The notes beneath the pieces are model-generated. The model saw only the letters and a program-made list of their open reading frames with translations. It was not told where the DNA came from and ran no database searches. A stretch of DNA of 64,000 nucleotides from Oscillospiraceae bacterium (lineage in GTDB: Bacteria; Bacillota; Clostridia; Oscillospirales; Oscillospiraceae). How positions within the stretch are numbered: position 1 is the stretch's first letter; each line of letters begins with the position of its first letter. Positions 51,781-60,344 of this stretch are shown piece after piece. A program made the position numbers and the translations under genes. The DNA lies in the NCBI GenBank assembly GCA_910575815.1, contig CAJTFN010000001.1, positions 124,001 through 188,000 on the forward strand. The letters are read 5' to 3'.

Positions 51781-52107
51781 ATGAAGCCTGAATGGTACTG
51801 CAAGCTGTTCATCCGTGCGGAGATGCCGGAGGAGGAGCTACTGGATTTAATCAATCTCCGTCTGCGCGGTGCTAGGCGGGGAATACGGACTGTCCGAACC
51901 GAGCTGCTGGAGCTTGATCTCATAAGGAACCACGAATATGTGCCGGGCTCCCAGGACTTCCTGTTCTGGAGATACTACGCCGATCTGGAGGCGGTGACGG
52001 AGGAGCGGTCGGCGTATGTCCGCTGTATTCGGGGACTGATGGCCTTTTTACAGGAGCGGCAGATTGAGACAGTGGCGGCCTGCGACTTTGAGCAGGAGCT
52101 GGTATAA
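51781..52107 (+). CDS. Hypothetical protein, 108 residues
   Basis: Not recognised. It begins MKPEWYCKLFIRAEMPEEEL and has a beta-alpha-beta look with a long central segment (NHEYVPGSQDFLFWRYYADL), resembling small immunity proteins in layout only. It lies 30 bases after the previous gene and 34 before the next. Confidence 0.6.
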   Translation: MKPEWYCKLFIRAEMPEEELLDLINLRLRGARRGIRTVRTELLELDLIRNHEYVPGSQDFLFWRYYADLEAVTEERSAYVRCIRGLMAFLQERQIETVAACDFEQELV

Positions 52108-52141
52108 GCAGGCCAAAGCCCATTTGACAGGAGAAATTGCG

Positions 52142-53739
52142 ATGGAAAAGGACAGAAAGACTGCTATCACCAATGCGGAAGTTGACGCTATGACCAACGA
52201 GGAGCTGCTGCGGCTGGCAAAAACACGGGGGAAGTACATAGATCGGTGGACCCGCGGCTTCCATGAGGACCACTACTGTGACCGGGTGCTGGACGTGCCC
52301 TATTTCCTTCGAAGGCTGCTCCAAGTACATCCCAAGCAGTTCACCAGAATCCTTGACAAGCTCACCTATCCCGACTCCGCCCACTGGAGTGCCGTGGCCC
52401 TTTCCCAGGGGCTGAGCGTCCATAACCTGTCTGTGATGGAACGCCGCATACCCTCCGGCTTCTTGGATTCCGCTCTTTTGCTGGAGGTCAGCGCCGTGGC
52501 CCGGCAGGTCTGGACGGATCAGTACCCGCAGTACCATTTCCAAGAAACTAAGTGCCATCAGCTGGTCCGAGCTATGGTGATGAGGAAGTATTGGCTGCAA
52601 AAGTCCCACGGAGAAACGGCCCGGCTCTTCTATCAACTGGGCTGGAAGCCGCTGGACGTCATGCTGGCCTGGATCATTGGAGACTATACTACTGCTGGAG
52701 AGCCGATTGACCCGGACTGCGCCGCCGAGGCCGCCAGAGAAGACCCGGAAACGGCGGTGTGGCTCCTGGACCCGGACCACTACCGGGCCTATTTCACCGA
52801 CCAGTTTCATCCCGCCTACGACTCCGTGATGGCCCAGGCGTGGACTACCTTCCTCTACTGCTACTGCGGCTGGACGGACTTCGCGCCGCTGGAAAAGGGA
52901 CACCGGCTGAAAAGGATGAACGCCCACTACAAAGCGACCCTGGAGCGCTGCCGCACGCCGGACTGGACACGGCTGGAGCTGGAGAAGGAGCTGCGAAAGA
53001 CCGGCCTTCTGACATCCGAAACGCCCCCGGACTGGAGCAGTCCCAAGCTGGCAAAGGCCCAGCGGCTGGCTCTGACGAAGGCCCTGGTGTGCCACTACCA
53101 ATGGCGGGCTTCGGACCTCCTGGCGGCCCTGGCGGCGGCGGAACAGCCGGAGGTCTTCACCAGCCTCTTGTGGGGCGTCTATCGGGAGGATCAGCTGGAG
53201 ACCGCCTTCCTGCTGAACCGGGACGGCGCCGCCAGCGGAGAGGACGGCCAGCCGGTGGACCTTCCCGCCGATGCCCGGGTAGGCCTTGCAGCGACCACAG
53301 AGCTGGAGAAAAAGCAGCTGGCCCTCTGGAAAAAGCGGGTCAAGGACGCCGGTGGAAAGCCGCCCATCCGCCAGCTGTCCATCCCGGCCCAGCCTCTGGA
53401 CTTCGACGACATTGGAGGCCGGAACACGAAGCACATCACCATCTACACCGTGTCCGGGAAATGGGGGCTGGACATGGGCAATCTGCGGGACACAACCGGG
53501 CGGACCTGCTGGACCCCCTCCACGGCTACGGGGCGCGGATACTCTTCGATGGCGTCAGCAACGGCCCGGAGTACAACAACGACGACGTGATGGTCCACGG
53601 CGCGGCCTTCTACCGGCTGGAGGGGATGCCCTTTGGGGACTACCTCCCCCAGCGGGCCGTCGTTTCGCCGGAAGAACTTCCAGCCCGGTTCGTGTCCATG
53701 GCGGGAGCCGCCTTCAAGCAGCTGGCGGGATTGAAATGA
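52142..53739 (+). pseudogene. DUF4132-type protein, frameshifted near the 3' end
   Basis: About 455 residues read normally. The terminal part has TELEKKQLALWKKRVKDAGG and PPIRQLSIPAQ, the DUF4132 (MolR-like) signature. At about 53500 the frame changes; the sensible end (DLLDPLHGYGARILFDGVSN ... MVHGAAFYRLEGMPFGDYLP) is in another frame, stopping at 53739. Without correction the tail becomes a Thr/Ser-rich shadow. Full DUF4132 proteins are often longer. A sequencing error cannot be excluded. AGGAGA precedes the ATG. Confidence 0.7.
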
Positions 53740-53869
53740 TGGAAATAAATGAGCGGCAGGGCTTTGCAGGCCCTACCGTTTCGTTTTTATAGCCACCTGT
53801 GGACTTTATTTCTCCCTGCTCAAGATATGTGCTGCTGACAGCTATTTCACAAAAGGATTCGTCAAAGCA

Positions 53870-54379
53870 TCAAAAGCGGGTGGTTACTTTTGGACGGTGG
53901 CCGCCCGATAAATTGGAAGTTTTCAAATTATTCCTTATACTCTTTTCGAATTGTGTAGGTATGTAATAATCCGGCGATGTAATAATAGTCCCATCTTCCA
54001 ATATAATCATCAAATGGTCCATATCTTCATTTATATCGATCATTTTTACATCAAGTCTGGAAAAATTACCTGCATAATAGAAGAATATGTTTTGATAGCC
54101 ATTTTGCCAATTGATTTTTGCTTGCACCCCATCTCTACATGATGGTTCGTAATATTCTATTGCAAAAGTTCCAACGAAACTTGTAGAAAATAATGTTTTT
54201 TTGAGGTTGCCTGAAATTTCAATAGAAGATGCTATGCTGGACCAGTTATCATCTTCATAGACGTCCACACTTATTGTCCTATCAATTGTTTCGTTAATTC
54301 CATATGTGCTTAACCATACGACTATAAGAATTAGTACGCCAACAACTAAGAAAAACAATTTTACGCGTTTGTTTTTCAA
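53870..54379 (-). CDS. Membrane-anchored protein of unknown function, AT-rich
   Basis: A 169-residue protein with one N-terminal membrane helix (LFFLVVGVLILIVVWL) and an exported beta-rich domain. The start is a TTG eight bases after GAGGAGG. Base composition is markedly more AT-rich than the neighbours, suggesting recent arrival. Last in a minus-strand array. Confidence 0.6.
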   Translation of the reverse strand: MKNKRVKLFFLVVGVLILIVVWLSTYGINETIDRTISVDVYEDDNWSSIASSIEISGNLKKTLFSTSFVGTFAIEYYEPSCRDGVQAKINWQNGYQNIFFYYAGNFSRLDVKMIDINEDMDHLMIILEDGTIITSPDYYIPTQFEKSIRNNLKTSNLSGGHRPKVTTRF

Positions 54380-54384
54380 ATGAA

Positions 54385-54490
54385 GTCCTCCTCACGATTT
54401 CGATGCAATGCCGCAGCTCTTCGGCATCGCGAAAGGCAAGATGCAGCACATCTATGAGAATCCGGCCGTCACTGGTGATAAAATAGTCAG
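54385..54490 (-). pseudogene. Possible gene remnant
   Basis: The minus strand reads VADYFITSDGRILIDVLHLA and FRDAEELRHCIEIVRRTSFE without a start codon, just before the TTG gene. Plausible end of a lost gene; not recognised. Confidence 0.25.
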
Positions 54491-54976
54491 CTACTCTATT
54501 CCAACGCCGGTCACAACCAGATCCCCATGCTCCAGGCCTGGCATGAACAAGCGCCAGCACTCTTCCTGGGAGGAAGCGTTGACAAAGCTCTCCAAGCACA
54601 ACCCGTTGGAAAATGTGATGGTCAAATCGCAGTTGCCGCTCAGCCCGACAGCGGTGACTGTGATTTGTGAACCTTCTGGGAATAAAAGTTTTGCCTTCTC
54701 GTCAAACAGGTTGTTCCCTTGCACATCCCAATTAAAATCTTCATCTAAGACATGCCTGCTGGCTGGAACAAACATATCCGCTGACCCCAGCTCTATGCCG
54801 CCGCTGCTGTTTCTGATTCTCCACGGGCAGTCCAGGTCCAAAGCAAACTCGCCCAGTACGCGTTTCCGGCCCAGCAGCTCTATCTCCATCGGCCACCCAA
54901 AGTGAATCCAGCACATGGCGGCGGCCCGGCCGATCTTGCAGACACTCTTGCCGACCAATTCTTCTGGCTGGATCAT
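54491..54976 (-). CDS. DUF6188-like protein
   Basis: A 161-residue protein with GKSVCKIGRAAAMCWIHFG, EFALDLDCPWRIRN, FNWDVQGNNLFDEK and SNGLCLESFVN, a conserved layout found among immunity-like proteins (similar to DUF6188). It overlaps the preceding gene of the array by four bases, so it is translationally coupled. Confidence 0.65.
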   Translation of the reverse strand: MIQPEELVGKSVCKIGRAAAMCWIHFGWPMEIELLGRKRVLGEFALDLDCPWRIRNSSGGIELGSADMFVPASRHVLDEDFNWDVQGNNLFDEKAKLLFPEGSQITVTAVGLSGNCDLTITFSNGLCLESFVNASSQEECWRLFMPGLEHGDLVVTGVGIE

Positions 54977-55887
54977 TTGCCCACCAGCCCTTCCGAACCG
55001 CCCTCCCGCCGCTCCTTAACGGCAATTGAGCGGATGACGGCCTGATATTCGGCCCGCATGGCCTTTCGGGCCTCCAGCGGAAGGGCTTGCTCTATGAGGC
55101 ATAGGACCTCCATGGTTCCCTCCCCATCCCGGTAGACTTGGGACGCGATCTCGGCCTTCGCAGTCTTTCCCTGCATGGACGCCAGCATCGGCGGCTTCCT
55201 GCGGCGCTGGAAACGGAACTCGGAGAGCGGCCCGTACTGCTCCTGCCATTTCTCCAGAATCGCCGCCTTACTCAGTTCCTGATAACCGCTGTCGATCAGA
55301 AATACGAGGTGGCTTCTAGGAGCGTCCTCCAAAGCAAAAACCTGATAGGCGTCCGTGTGGCCGTCACCGCAGTCTGCGAAGGCATCCGAGGGCCTTCGAT
55401 AAGAGACTATGCCGCCATGGATAGTCTCAAAAGACAGCGTTTCATTGGCGGGGATCTCCAGGCCGGGGGAGAACAGGGACAGGATTTCCGCCCCCATCTG
55501 AGCCGCAGAAGTATCTGCGGGAATCTCCAGAGGAGGCTGGTTCTCGGGCCAGACATACCCGCCGTCCGATTCCCGAATCAATTTGAAGGCCTCCAGAATG
55601 GGGCCTCTCTCCCGGAGATCGACGCATTGGAACTGACCGCTGAAAGCGCCGAAGCCACGGATGCTGGTGACCTGCCAGAAGCGGCCCGCGCCCATATCCA
55701 CCCTGGGAACAGGAGGGGCGGTTCTGGAGCGCTCCAGGGCGGCTAAAATGGCCTCACCCAGAGAGACTTCGGTGAAACCCTTCCGCAATACGGCGACCGG
55801 CTCAATGACCACCCGCATGGGCGTGTTCCCTACCGTGGCCTGCGGGCAGACGATGCAGCCAAAATCGGCGTTGTAGTAGACGTCCAT
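54973..55887 (-). CDS. Hypothetical protein of the immunity-like array
   Basis: A 304-residue protein beginning MDVYYNADFGCIVCPQATVG. It has no membrane segment. The end is basic. Not recognised. The ATG at 55887 is preceded by AAGGAGG; a longer frame upstream is a shadow of the Tdi1-like gene. Confidence 0.65.
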   Translation of the reverse strand: MDVYYNADFGCIVCPQATVGNTPMRVVIEPVAVLRKGFTEVSLGEAILAALERSRTAPPVPRVDMGAGRFWQVTSIRGFGAFSGQFQCVDLRERGPILEAFKLIRESDGGYVWPENQPPLEIPADTSAAQMGAEILSLFSPGLEIPANETLSFETIHGGIVSYRRPSDAFADCGDGHTDAYQVFALEDAPRSHLVFLIDSGYQELSKAAILEKWQEQYGPLSEFRFQRRRKPPMLASMQGKTAKAEIASQVYRDGEGTMEVLCLIEQALPLEARKAMRAEYQAVIRSIAVKERREGGSEGLVGK

Positions 55888-55903
55888 AGCAAGCCTCCTT
55901 GAT

Positions 55904-56470
55904 TCAGACAATGCCGGAGTTCGGTTTGGACACCCTTCCCGCCGCCTGGGCGATGAAGGCAATGTGTTTCCGGAGCTTGTATTTCCGCAGGCGTCGGACC
56001 TCTCTGCTTCCGCCCAAGGCCAGCAAGGGCGCGTAACCGAAGCATTCGTCAAAGCCAAGTGGGCCTAAAGTCTGGACAGCCTCCCGATACCGGGCCAGCT
56101 CCAGGAATCTGTCGTTGAAAACGCCGTCCACCAGATCTCCCCAAAAGAAGCCCAACCCGGCGCAGACGCCCTCAAAGGTGCCGCTTTGGTAGTTGACAAA
56201 GCGGAGGTAGCGGCCCTTCTCCCAGGTCAGAAGCCCGGCAAAGGCGGTGGCGAAGACGGGGATGGCGGAATCACCGAGGGCATAGGTGTCCCGGAGTAGG
56301 TCCTGAAACTCGTCCGGGTTGATGATTTTTAGACAGCCGTCCAGCAGGGTGCCGAAGCCATAGTCCCGCCAGACGTTCAGCAGTTCCGGCGGGAGGGCGG
56401 AGGCGTATTTCTCGCACAGCGCGGTTGGAGCCGGACACGCTCTTTGAAAACTCTGAAACAGATCCATCAT
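55904..56470 (-). CDS. Tdi1/GAD-like immunity protein
   Basis: A 188-residue protein with LPPELLNVWRDYGFGTLLDG at the start, the GAD-like signature, and ECFGYAPLLALGGSREVRRL near the end, as in the Tdi1/DUF1851 immunity proteins. Tdi1 neutralises a T6SS toxin in Agrobacterium; homologues in Firmicutes probably protect from polymorphic toxins. No toxin gene is nearby. Its start overlaps the stop of the previous gene (ATGA). Confidence 0.8.
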   Translation of the reverse strand: MMDLFQSFQRACPAPTALCEKYASALPPELLNVWRDYGFGTLLDGCLKIINPDEFQDLLRDTYALGDSAIPVFATAFAGLLTWEKGRYLRFVNYQSGTFEGVCAGLGFFWGDLVDGVFNDRFLELARYREAVQTLGPLGFDECFGYAPLLALGGSREVRRLRKYKLRKHIAFIAQAAGRVSKPNSGIV

Positions 56471-57081
56471 ATCCTCCGGCGGTATTCTTCCACCAATTCA
56501 CCGAAGCTCTTTCCGTTGATGATAAAATCCCTCATGGAGTGCCGCTCCAAATAGGCGGCCGCTTCGTCACGGTTGCCGTCATGGAGCAGTAGGATCAGCC
56601 GCATGACATCAGACTGAAAATATCGTTCCTGCCTGGCCTCCATCTCACGGAACCAGGACAGGCCATCAGGCGACACGGACGCTATATGGGCTGAGAGGTA
56701 TTCCAGGTTTTCTCTCAAACCCGCCTCAAGCTCCCCGGCATCCAATACGGAGAGGGGATGGTTGCTTACATGAAAATTGACCGGCTGCGCGGTAAACGCG
56801 CCTGTGACCCGCAGACTGAACGGCTCGGACTTGTTTTCTTCCATACCAAGGATGTCCCATAGATAATCGTCTGCGAATACCGGCTTCGCCAAAAAGGTGG
56901 TGTGCAGGATAGCGGCGTCTTTTATGTTGATCAGAGGGATCATCACATACTGCATGTCGTCCTTCCTGCCCCATACGCGCCCGCTGGTGATGCGGAAACC
57001 ATACGGCTTTATCAGCGGTTTTGCGATTTTGGGCAAGTCTTTTTTTAATGTATTGACAGCTTTTCTTTCTTCTCTTGTCAT
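56467..57081 (-). CDS. Hypothetical protein at the head of the immunity-like array
   Basis: A 204-residue soluble protein beginning MTREERKAVNTLKKDLPKIA with GFRITSGRVWGRKDDMQYVM, a layout resembling DUF4304-type proteins. Not confidently assigned. It is the first of a series of overlapping genes (57081 down to 53870). A GAGGCAGCC precedes the ATG. Confidence 0.6.
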   Translation of the reverse strand: MTREERKAVNTLKKDLPKIAKPLIKPYGFRITSGRVWGRKDDMQYVMIPLINIKDAAILHTTFLAKPVFADDYLWDILGMEENKSEPFSLRVTGAFTAQPVNFHVSNHPLSVLDAGELEAGLRENLEYLSAHIASVSPDGLSWFREMEARQERYFQSDVMRLILLLHDGNRDEAAAYLERHSMRDFIINGKSFGELVEEYRRRI

Positions 57082-57205
57082 GGCGGCTGCCTCTTTTCTC
57101 CATCGAAATCATTACGGTGAAATTTCCGTCAGTTTATCATATTTTGTGCCAGATTTCCAGTGACAGCTGAAAAGCGGGATTGCCGAAACCTTGTTGACAG
57201 ACTAT

Positions 57206-57412
57206 TCAGAATGAATAAATTCCCTCTTTCAAAATGATTGCTAAGAAGTAAAGTGCGAAAAAAGCGCAGAAGCCACCCAAAAGCAGAGGGATAATTGCCA
57301 AAATTTTGAACCGTGCCTTTTTCCAGATTCCCCACGCCGCTTTTAGCAAAACAACTGCTATCCCCGCCGCCCCTAATATCCCAATAAAAATGGAAAAATA
57401 AGCTAATCCCAC
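57206..57412 (-). CDS. Small two-helix membrane protein (cassette copy 2)
   Basis: A 68-residue protein, MGLAYFSIFIGILGAAGIAV, with second helix LAIIPLLLGGFCAFFALYF. It is a paralogue of the protein at 34137-34349, sharing start, turn and spacing. It lies 36 bases after the larger membrane protein, as does copy 1 (29 bases). Confidence 0.7.
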   Translation of the reverse strand: MGLAYFSIFIGILGAAGIAVVLLKAAWGIWKKARFKILAIIPLLLGGFCAFFALYFLAIILKEGIYSF

Positions 57413-57448
57413 AGTTCTTACCTACTTTCTCTGTTGAGTTGATTTTAT

Positions 57449-58018
57449 TTATCTACGTTCATCCAAAGTAACCGAAATTGTTTCGTTCCATCCGGCTCCA
57501 TTTGCAACAGATAGCGTCACTGTATCCCCTTGCCAAACGAGCGAGTATTTACCGGCGCAGACCGGCCTATATCCATCATCGGTGATGATGCGTTCTTTTG
57601 GATAAATCAAAAGTGGATTGACCCGCTCATATAGAGTTACCTGTCCAGAGATTAAGCTGACATTTTCCATGATAACGATGGTATGTATTCCGTCTGGTGA
57701 AGTGAAGCTATGGTATTCCTCAAATCCATTAAAAAAGATGCAAAGAAAATTCCCACACAACAATAAAAAGGCCGTACCAGAGGCAATCACCGCAAGAATT
57801 ATTTTGTTTTTCAGTGCTTTTTTAGTTTCTCGATAATGCAGAAACGCAAGCGTTATTCCACAAACCGCCGCAATGCAGTTTAGTATGCCCTGTATACGAA
57901 ATGCCGTCCCCGTAGTCCCAATCAACAGAGTATAGTCCATCATCCAAAGAATGATTGCGATGCAAGGGAAAGCGAGCCACAAGGCAAAGTATAAATACAA
58001 GAATTTTCTCAATTTCAT
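57449..58018 (-). CDS. Membrane protein, partner in cassette copy 2
   Basis: A 189-residue protein with four membrane helices in the first 95 residues, then an exported part with SFTSPDGIHTIVIMENVSLI, GQVTLYERVNPLLIYPKE and a beta-rich end. The helix layout and the xVxLYERxxPxLL motif parallel the N-terminal part of the 631-residue protein at 34379-36274, which additionally carries the duplicated repeat domain. AT-rich. Confidence 0.65.
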   Translation of the reverse strand: MKLRKFLYLYFALWLAFPCIAIILWMMDYTLLIGTTGTAFRIQGILNCIAAVCGITLAFLHYRETKKALKNKIILAVIASGTAFLLLCGNFLCIFFNGFEEYHSFTSPDGIHTIVIMENVSLISGQVTLYERVNPLLIYPKERIITDDGYRPVCAGKYSLVWQGDTVTLSVANGAGWNETISVTLDERR

Positions 58019-58060
58019 TTCCGCTTTTCTCCAAAACAGCCTTTGTATGCTTTTTAGTGT

Positions 58061-58089
58061 ATTGTATCATGTTTCAAATAGGATTTCCA
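58061..58089 (-). promoter_or_regulatory. Weak promoter for cassette copy 2
   Basis: On the minus strand TGGAAA, 17 bases and TACAAT. Confidence 0.35.
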
Positions 58090-58107
58090 GAGCCCGAAAA
58101 AACGGGA

Positions 58108-58136
58108 TTGCCGGAAGGCCCCCGGAGGACTATAAT
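58108..58136 (+). promoter_or_regulatory. Promoter of the Hsp70/J-protein operon
   Basis: TTGCCG, 17 bases and TATAAT lie about 30 bases before the first gene. No CIRCE or HrcA-type repeat is seen, so the operon is probably not part of the usual heat-shock regulon. Confidence 0.65.
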
Positions 58137-58166
58137 GTAGCCAGATTTTCAAAGGAGGATTACCCC

Positions 58167-58535
58167 ATGAGCACCTGGAAGGAAAAGAACGCCGCGCTGC
58201 TGTTCCAAGAGAAAGAAGCGGCGGAGATGTGGGACGCCTGGGGCCTGGAGGCGTTCCAGCTGAACCAGGAAAAACGGCCCCATTACATTCTGGACGGCTA
58301 CCTCACTTACCTCCGCGCCGAGCGGAACCCCGATGCCCTGGAAAAGCTGCTGGCGGTGCGCCGGAGCCGCCGGAGGCCTTTCGACAAGGGCACGTACCAC
58401 GACGAATATTATCCTGATGAGCAGTACGCTTATGAGGAGCTGCTGCTTCAGGGCCGGTTTTTCCAAGCGGAGGACAAACAGATACGCGGCGAGATTGAGG
58501 AGCTGCTTGTGGAGCTGTACCTGCTCCAGGAGTAA
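58167..58535 (+). CDS. Hypothetical protein preceding the Hsp70
   Basis: A 122-residue soluble helical protein, MSTWKEKNAALLFQEKEAAE, rich in Glu, Arg and Leu, with two halves of helical-repeat character. Not recognised. AAAGGAGG precedes the ATG. It is 39 bases before the Hsp70 gene and shares its promoter; a co-chaperone or client role is possible. Confidence 0.65.
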   Translation: MSTWKEKNAALLFQEKEAAEMWDAWGLEAFQLNQEKRPHYILDGYLTYLRAERNPDALEKLLAVRRSRRRPFDKGTYHDEYYPDEQYAYEELLLQGRFFQAEDKQIRGEIEELLVELYLLQE

Positions 58536-58574
58536 ACGGGCAGTCCGGTATTACATAAAAGAGGAGATTGAACC

Positions 58575-60341
58575 ATGGCAATCATCGGCATCGACTTAGG
58601 CACCACCAATTCTCTTTCCTGCGTCTACCGGAACGGCAGGGCGGAGCTGATTCCCAACGAGCTGGGGGACTGCAAGACCCCCAGCGCCGTCAGCTTATTG
58701 GAGGACGGGACCGTTCTGGTGGGCGCGGCGGCCAAGGAGCGGCTGGTGACGCACCCAGAGGCCACCGCCGCCTCCTTCAAAATCTGGATGGGCACGGAGA
58801 AGCCCCTGAACCTGTCCGGCCGGCGGTTCAAGCCGGAGGAGCTTTCCGCCCTGGTGCTTCGCCAGCTCCTGGAGGACGCGAAGCGTTATCTCGGTGAAGC
58901 AGTGGAGGAGGCCGTCATCAGCGTCCCGGCCTACTTCAACGACGACCAGCGCTGCGCCACCAAGCTGGCGGCCCAGCTGGCGGGGCTGAACGTGAAGCGG
59001 CTCATCAACGAGCCCTCCGCCGCCGCCCTCTACCACCGCTATTCCGCCCAGACCGGGGACTGCCAGATGATGATTGTGGACTTCGGCGGCGGGACGTTGG
59101 ATGTGAGCATCGTGGAATGCTTCGAGAACATCATCGAAATCACGGCCATCGCCGGAGACAACCGCCTGGGCGGGGACGACATTGACCGGGCCATCGCCGC
59201 CCACTTCTGCCAGGAGAACGGACTGACGGAGGAACGACTGTCCCCCTCCCTTCGGGCCTCCCTCTACCGGCAGGCGGAGACAGCCAAGATCGCCCTCTCC
59301 AGCGCCCCGGCGGCGTCCATCTCCCTCCAGCAGGGGGAGACACGGTACAGCCTTCTCCTGACCAACGACCTTCTGCGCCAGCTCTGCGGCCCGGTGTTCC
59401 AGAAGGTCCGGGCGGTCATCACCCGAGCCATGAAGGACCGCGGCCGGGGCGGCAGGCTCAATGACGTGATTCTGGTAGGCGGCTCCGCCCAGCTGACGGT
59501 GTTCGGGGACTTTCTCGAAGAGCTCTTTGGCCGGAGACCCCATGTGGCCGCGTCGCCGGATGAAATCGTGGCCCTGGGCGTTGGCCTGTGCGCGGGCATC
59601 AAGGAGCGGGCGGAGGATTTGCAGGACCTGGTGATGACGGACGTGTGCCCCTTCTCCCTGGGGGTCTCCACCTACAGCCGCCGGGACGATAAGACGCCTC
59701 ACATGGCGGTGCTGATCCCAAGGAGCAGTATGCTCCCCGCCAGCCACCAGGAGCGGTTCTACACCCTGAACGACAACCAGACGGGGCTGCGCTTTGAAAT
59801 CTACCAGGGGGAGGGCTACTTCGTCTCGGAGAATCTGAAACTGGGAGAGGTGGAGGTTCAGGTGCCGCCGGGCCCAGCGGGGGAGCAGTCCGCCGTGGTG
59901 ACCTTTACATACGACATCGACGGTATCCTCCACGTCAGCGCCCAGAGCAGCGGCGGGGACTTCCGGGAGCGGCTGATTCTGAACCCCAACCTGCACCTGA
60001 CGGAGGAGGGCAAGGAGCGGGCCATGGAGCGCATCCGCCAGATTCAGCTGGCGGCCCAAGGGGACCAGCGGGACCAGCTTCTGCTGGAGCGGGCCCTGCG
60101 GCTCTACACCCAGACCATCGGACAGGGGCGGGAGATGGCCGCCAGCCTGATTGGCTATTGGAAGAACCTGATGGACCGCGGCGACCGTATCCAGCGGCGG
60201 CGGGACTATGACCGGATCAAGGAACAGCTGGATATACTGGAGGCCGCTGTGGAGGAGGACCCTCTGGAGGGCGGCATTTGGTTCGGGGAATCGGAGGAAG
60301 AGGATTTCGGCCAGTATTTTGACGGAGATTTGGAGGAGTGA
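58575..60341 (+). CDS. Divergent Hsp70 (DnaK-like) with shortened C-terminus
   Basis: A 588-residue Hsp70. The nucleotide-binding domain has phosphate 1 motif GIDLGTTNSLS, PAYFNDDQR, INEPSAAALYHR, IVDFGGGTLDVS and VILVGGSAQ. A substrate-binding beta domain follows (GLRFEIYQGEGYFVSEN, LHVSAQSSGG). The lid is short (about 120 residues) and ends acidic (EEEDFGQYFDGDLEE) without the usual disordered EEVD-like tail. It is not the housekeeping dnaK, which would sit with grpE and dnaJ. It is paired with two large J proteins. Confidence 0.93.
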   Translation: MAIIGIDLGTTNSLSCVYRNGRAELIPNELGDCKTPSAVSLLEDGTVLVGAAAKERLVTHPEATAASFKIWMGTEKPLNLSGRRFKPEELSALVLRQLLEDAKRYLGEAVEEAVISVPAYFNDDQRCATKLAAQLAGLNVKRLINEPSAAALYHRYSAQTGDCQMMIVDFGGGTLDVSIVECFENIIEITAIAGDNRLGGDDIDRAIAAHFCQENGLTEERLSPSLRASLYRQAETAKIALSSAPAASISLQQGETRYSLLLTNDLLRQLCGPVFQKVRAVITRAMKDRGRGGRLNDVILVGGSAQLTVFGDFLEELFGRRPHVAASPDEIVALGVGLCAGIKERAEDLQDLVMTDVCPFSLGVSTYSRRDDKTPHMAVLIPRSSMLPASHQERFYTLNDNQTGLRFEIYQGEGYFVSENLKLGEVEVQVPPGPAGEQSAVVTFTYDIDGILHVSAQSSGGDFRERLILNPNLHLTEEGKERAMERIRQIQLAAQGDQRDQLLLERALRLYTQTIGQGREMAASLIGYWKNLMDRGDRIQRRRDYDRIKEQLDILEAAVEEDPLEGGIWFGESEEEDFGQYFDGDLEE

Positions 60342-60344
60342 GGG

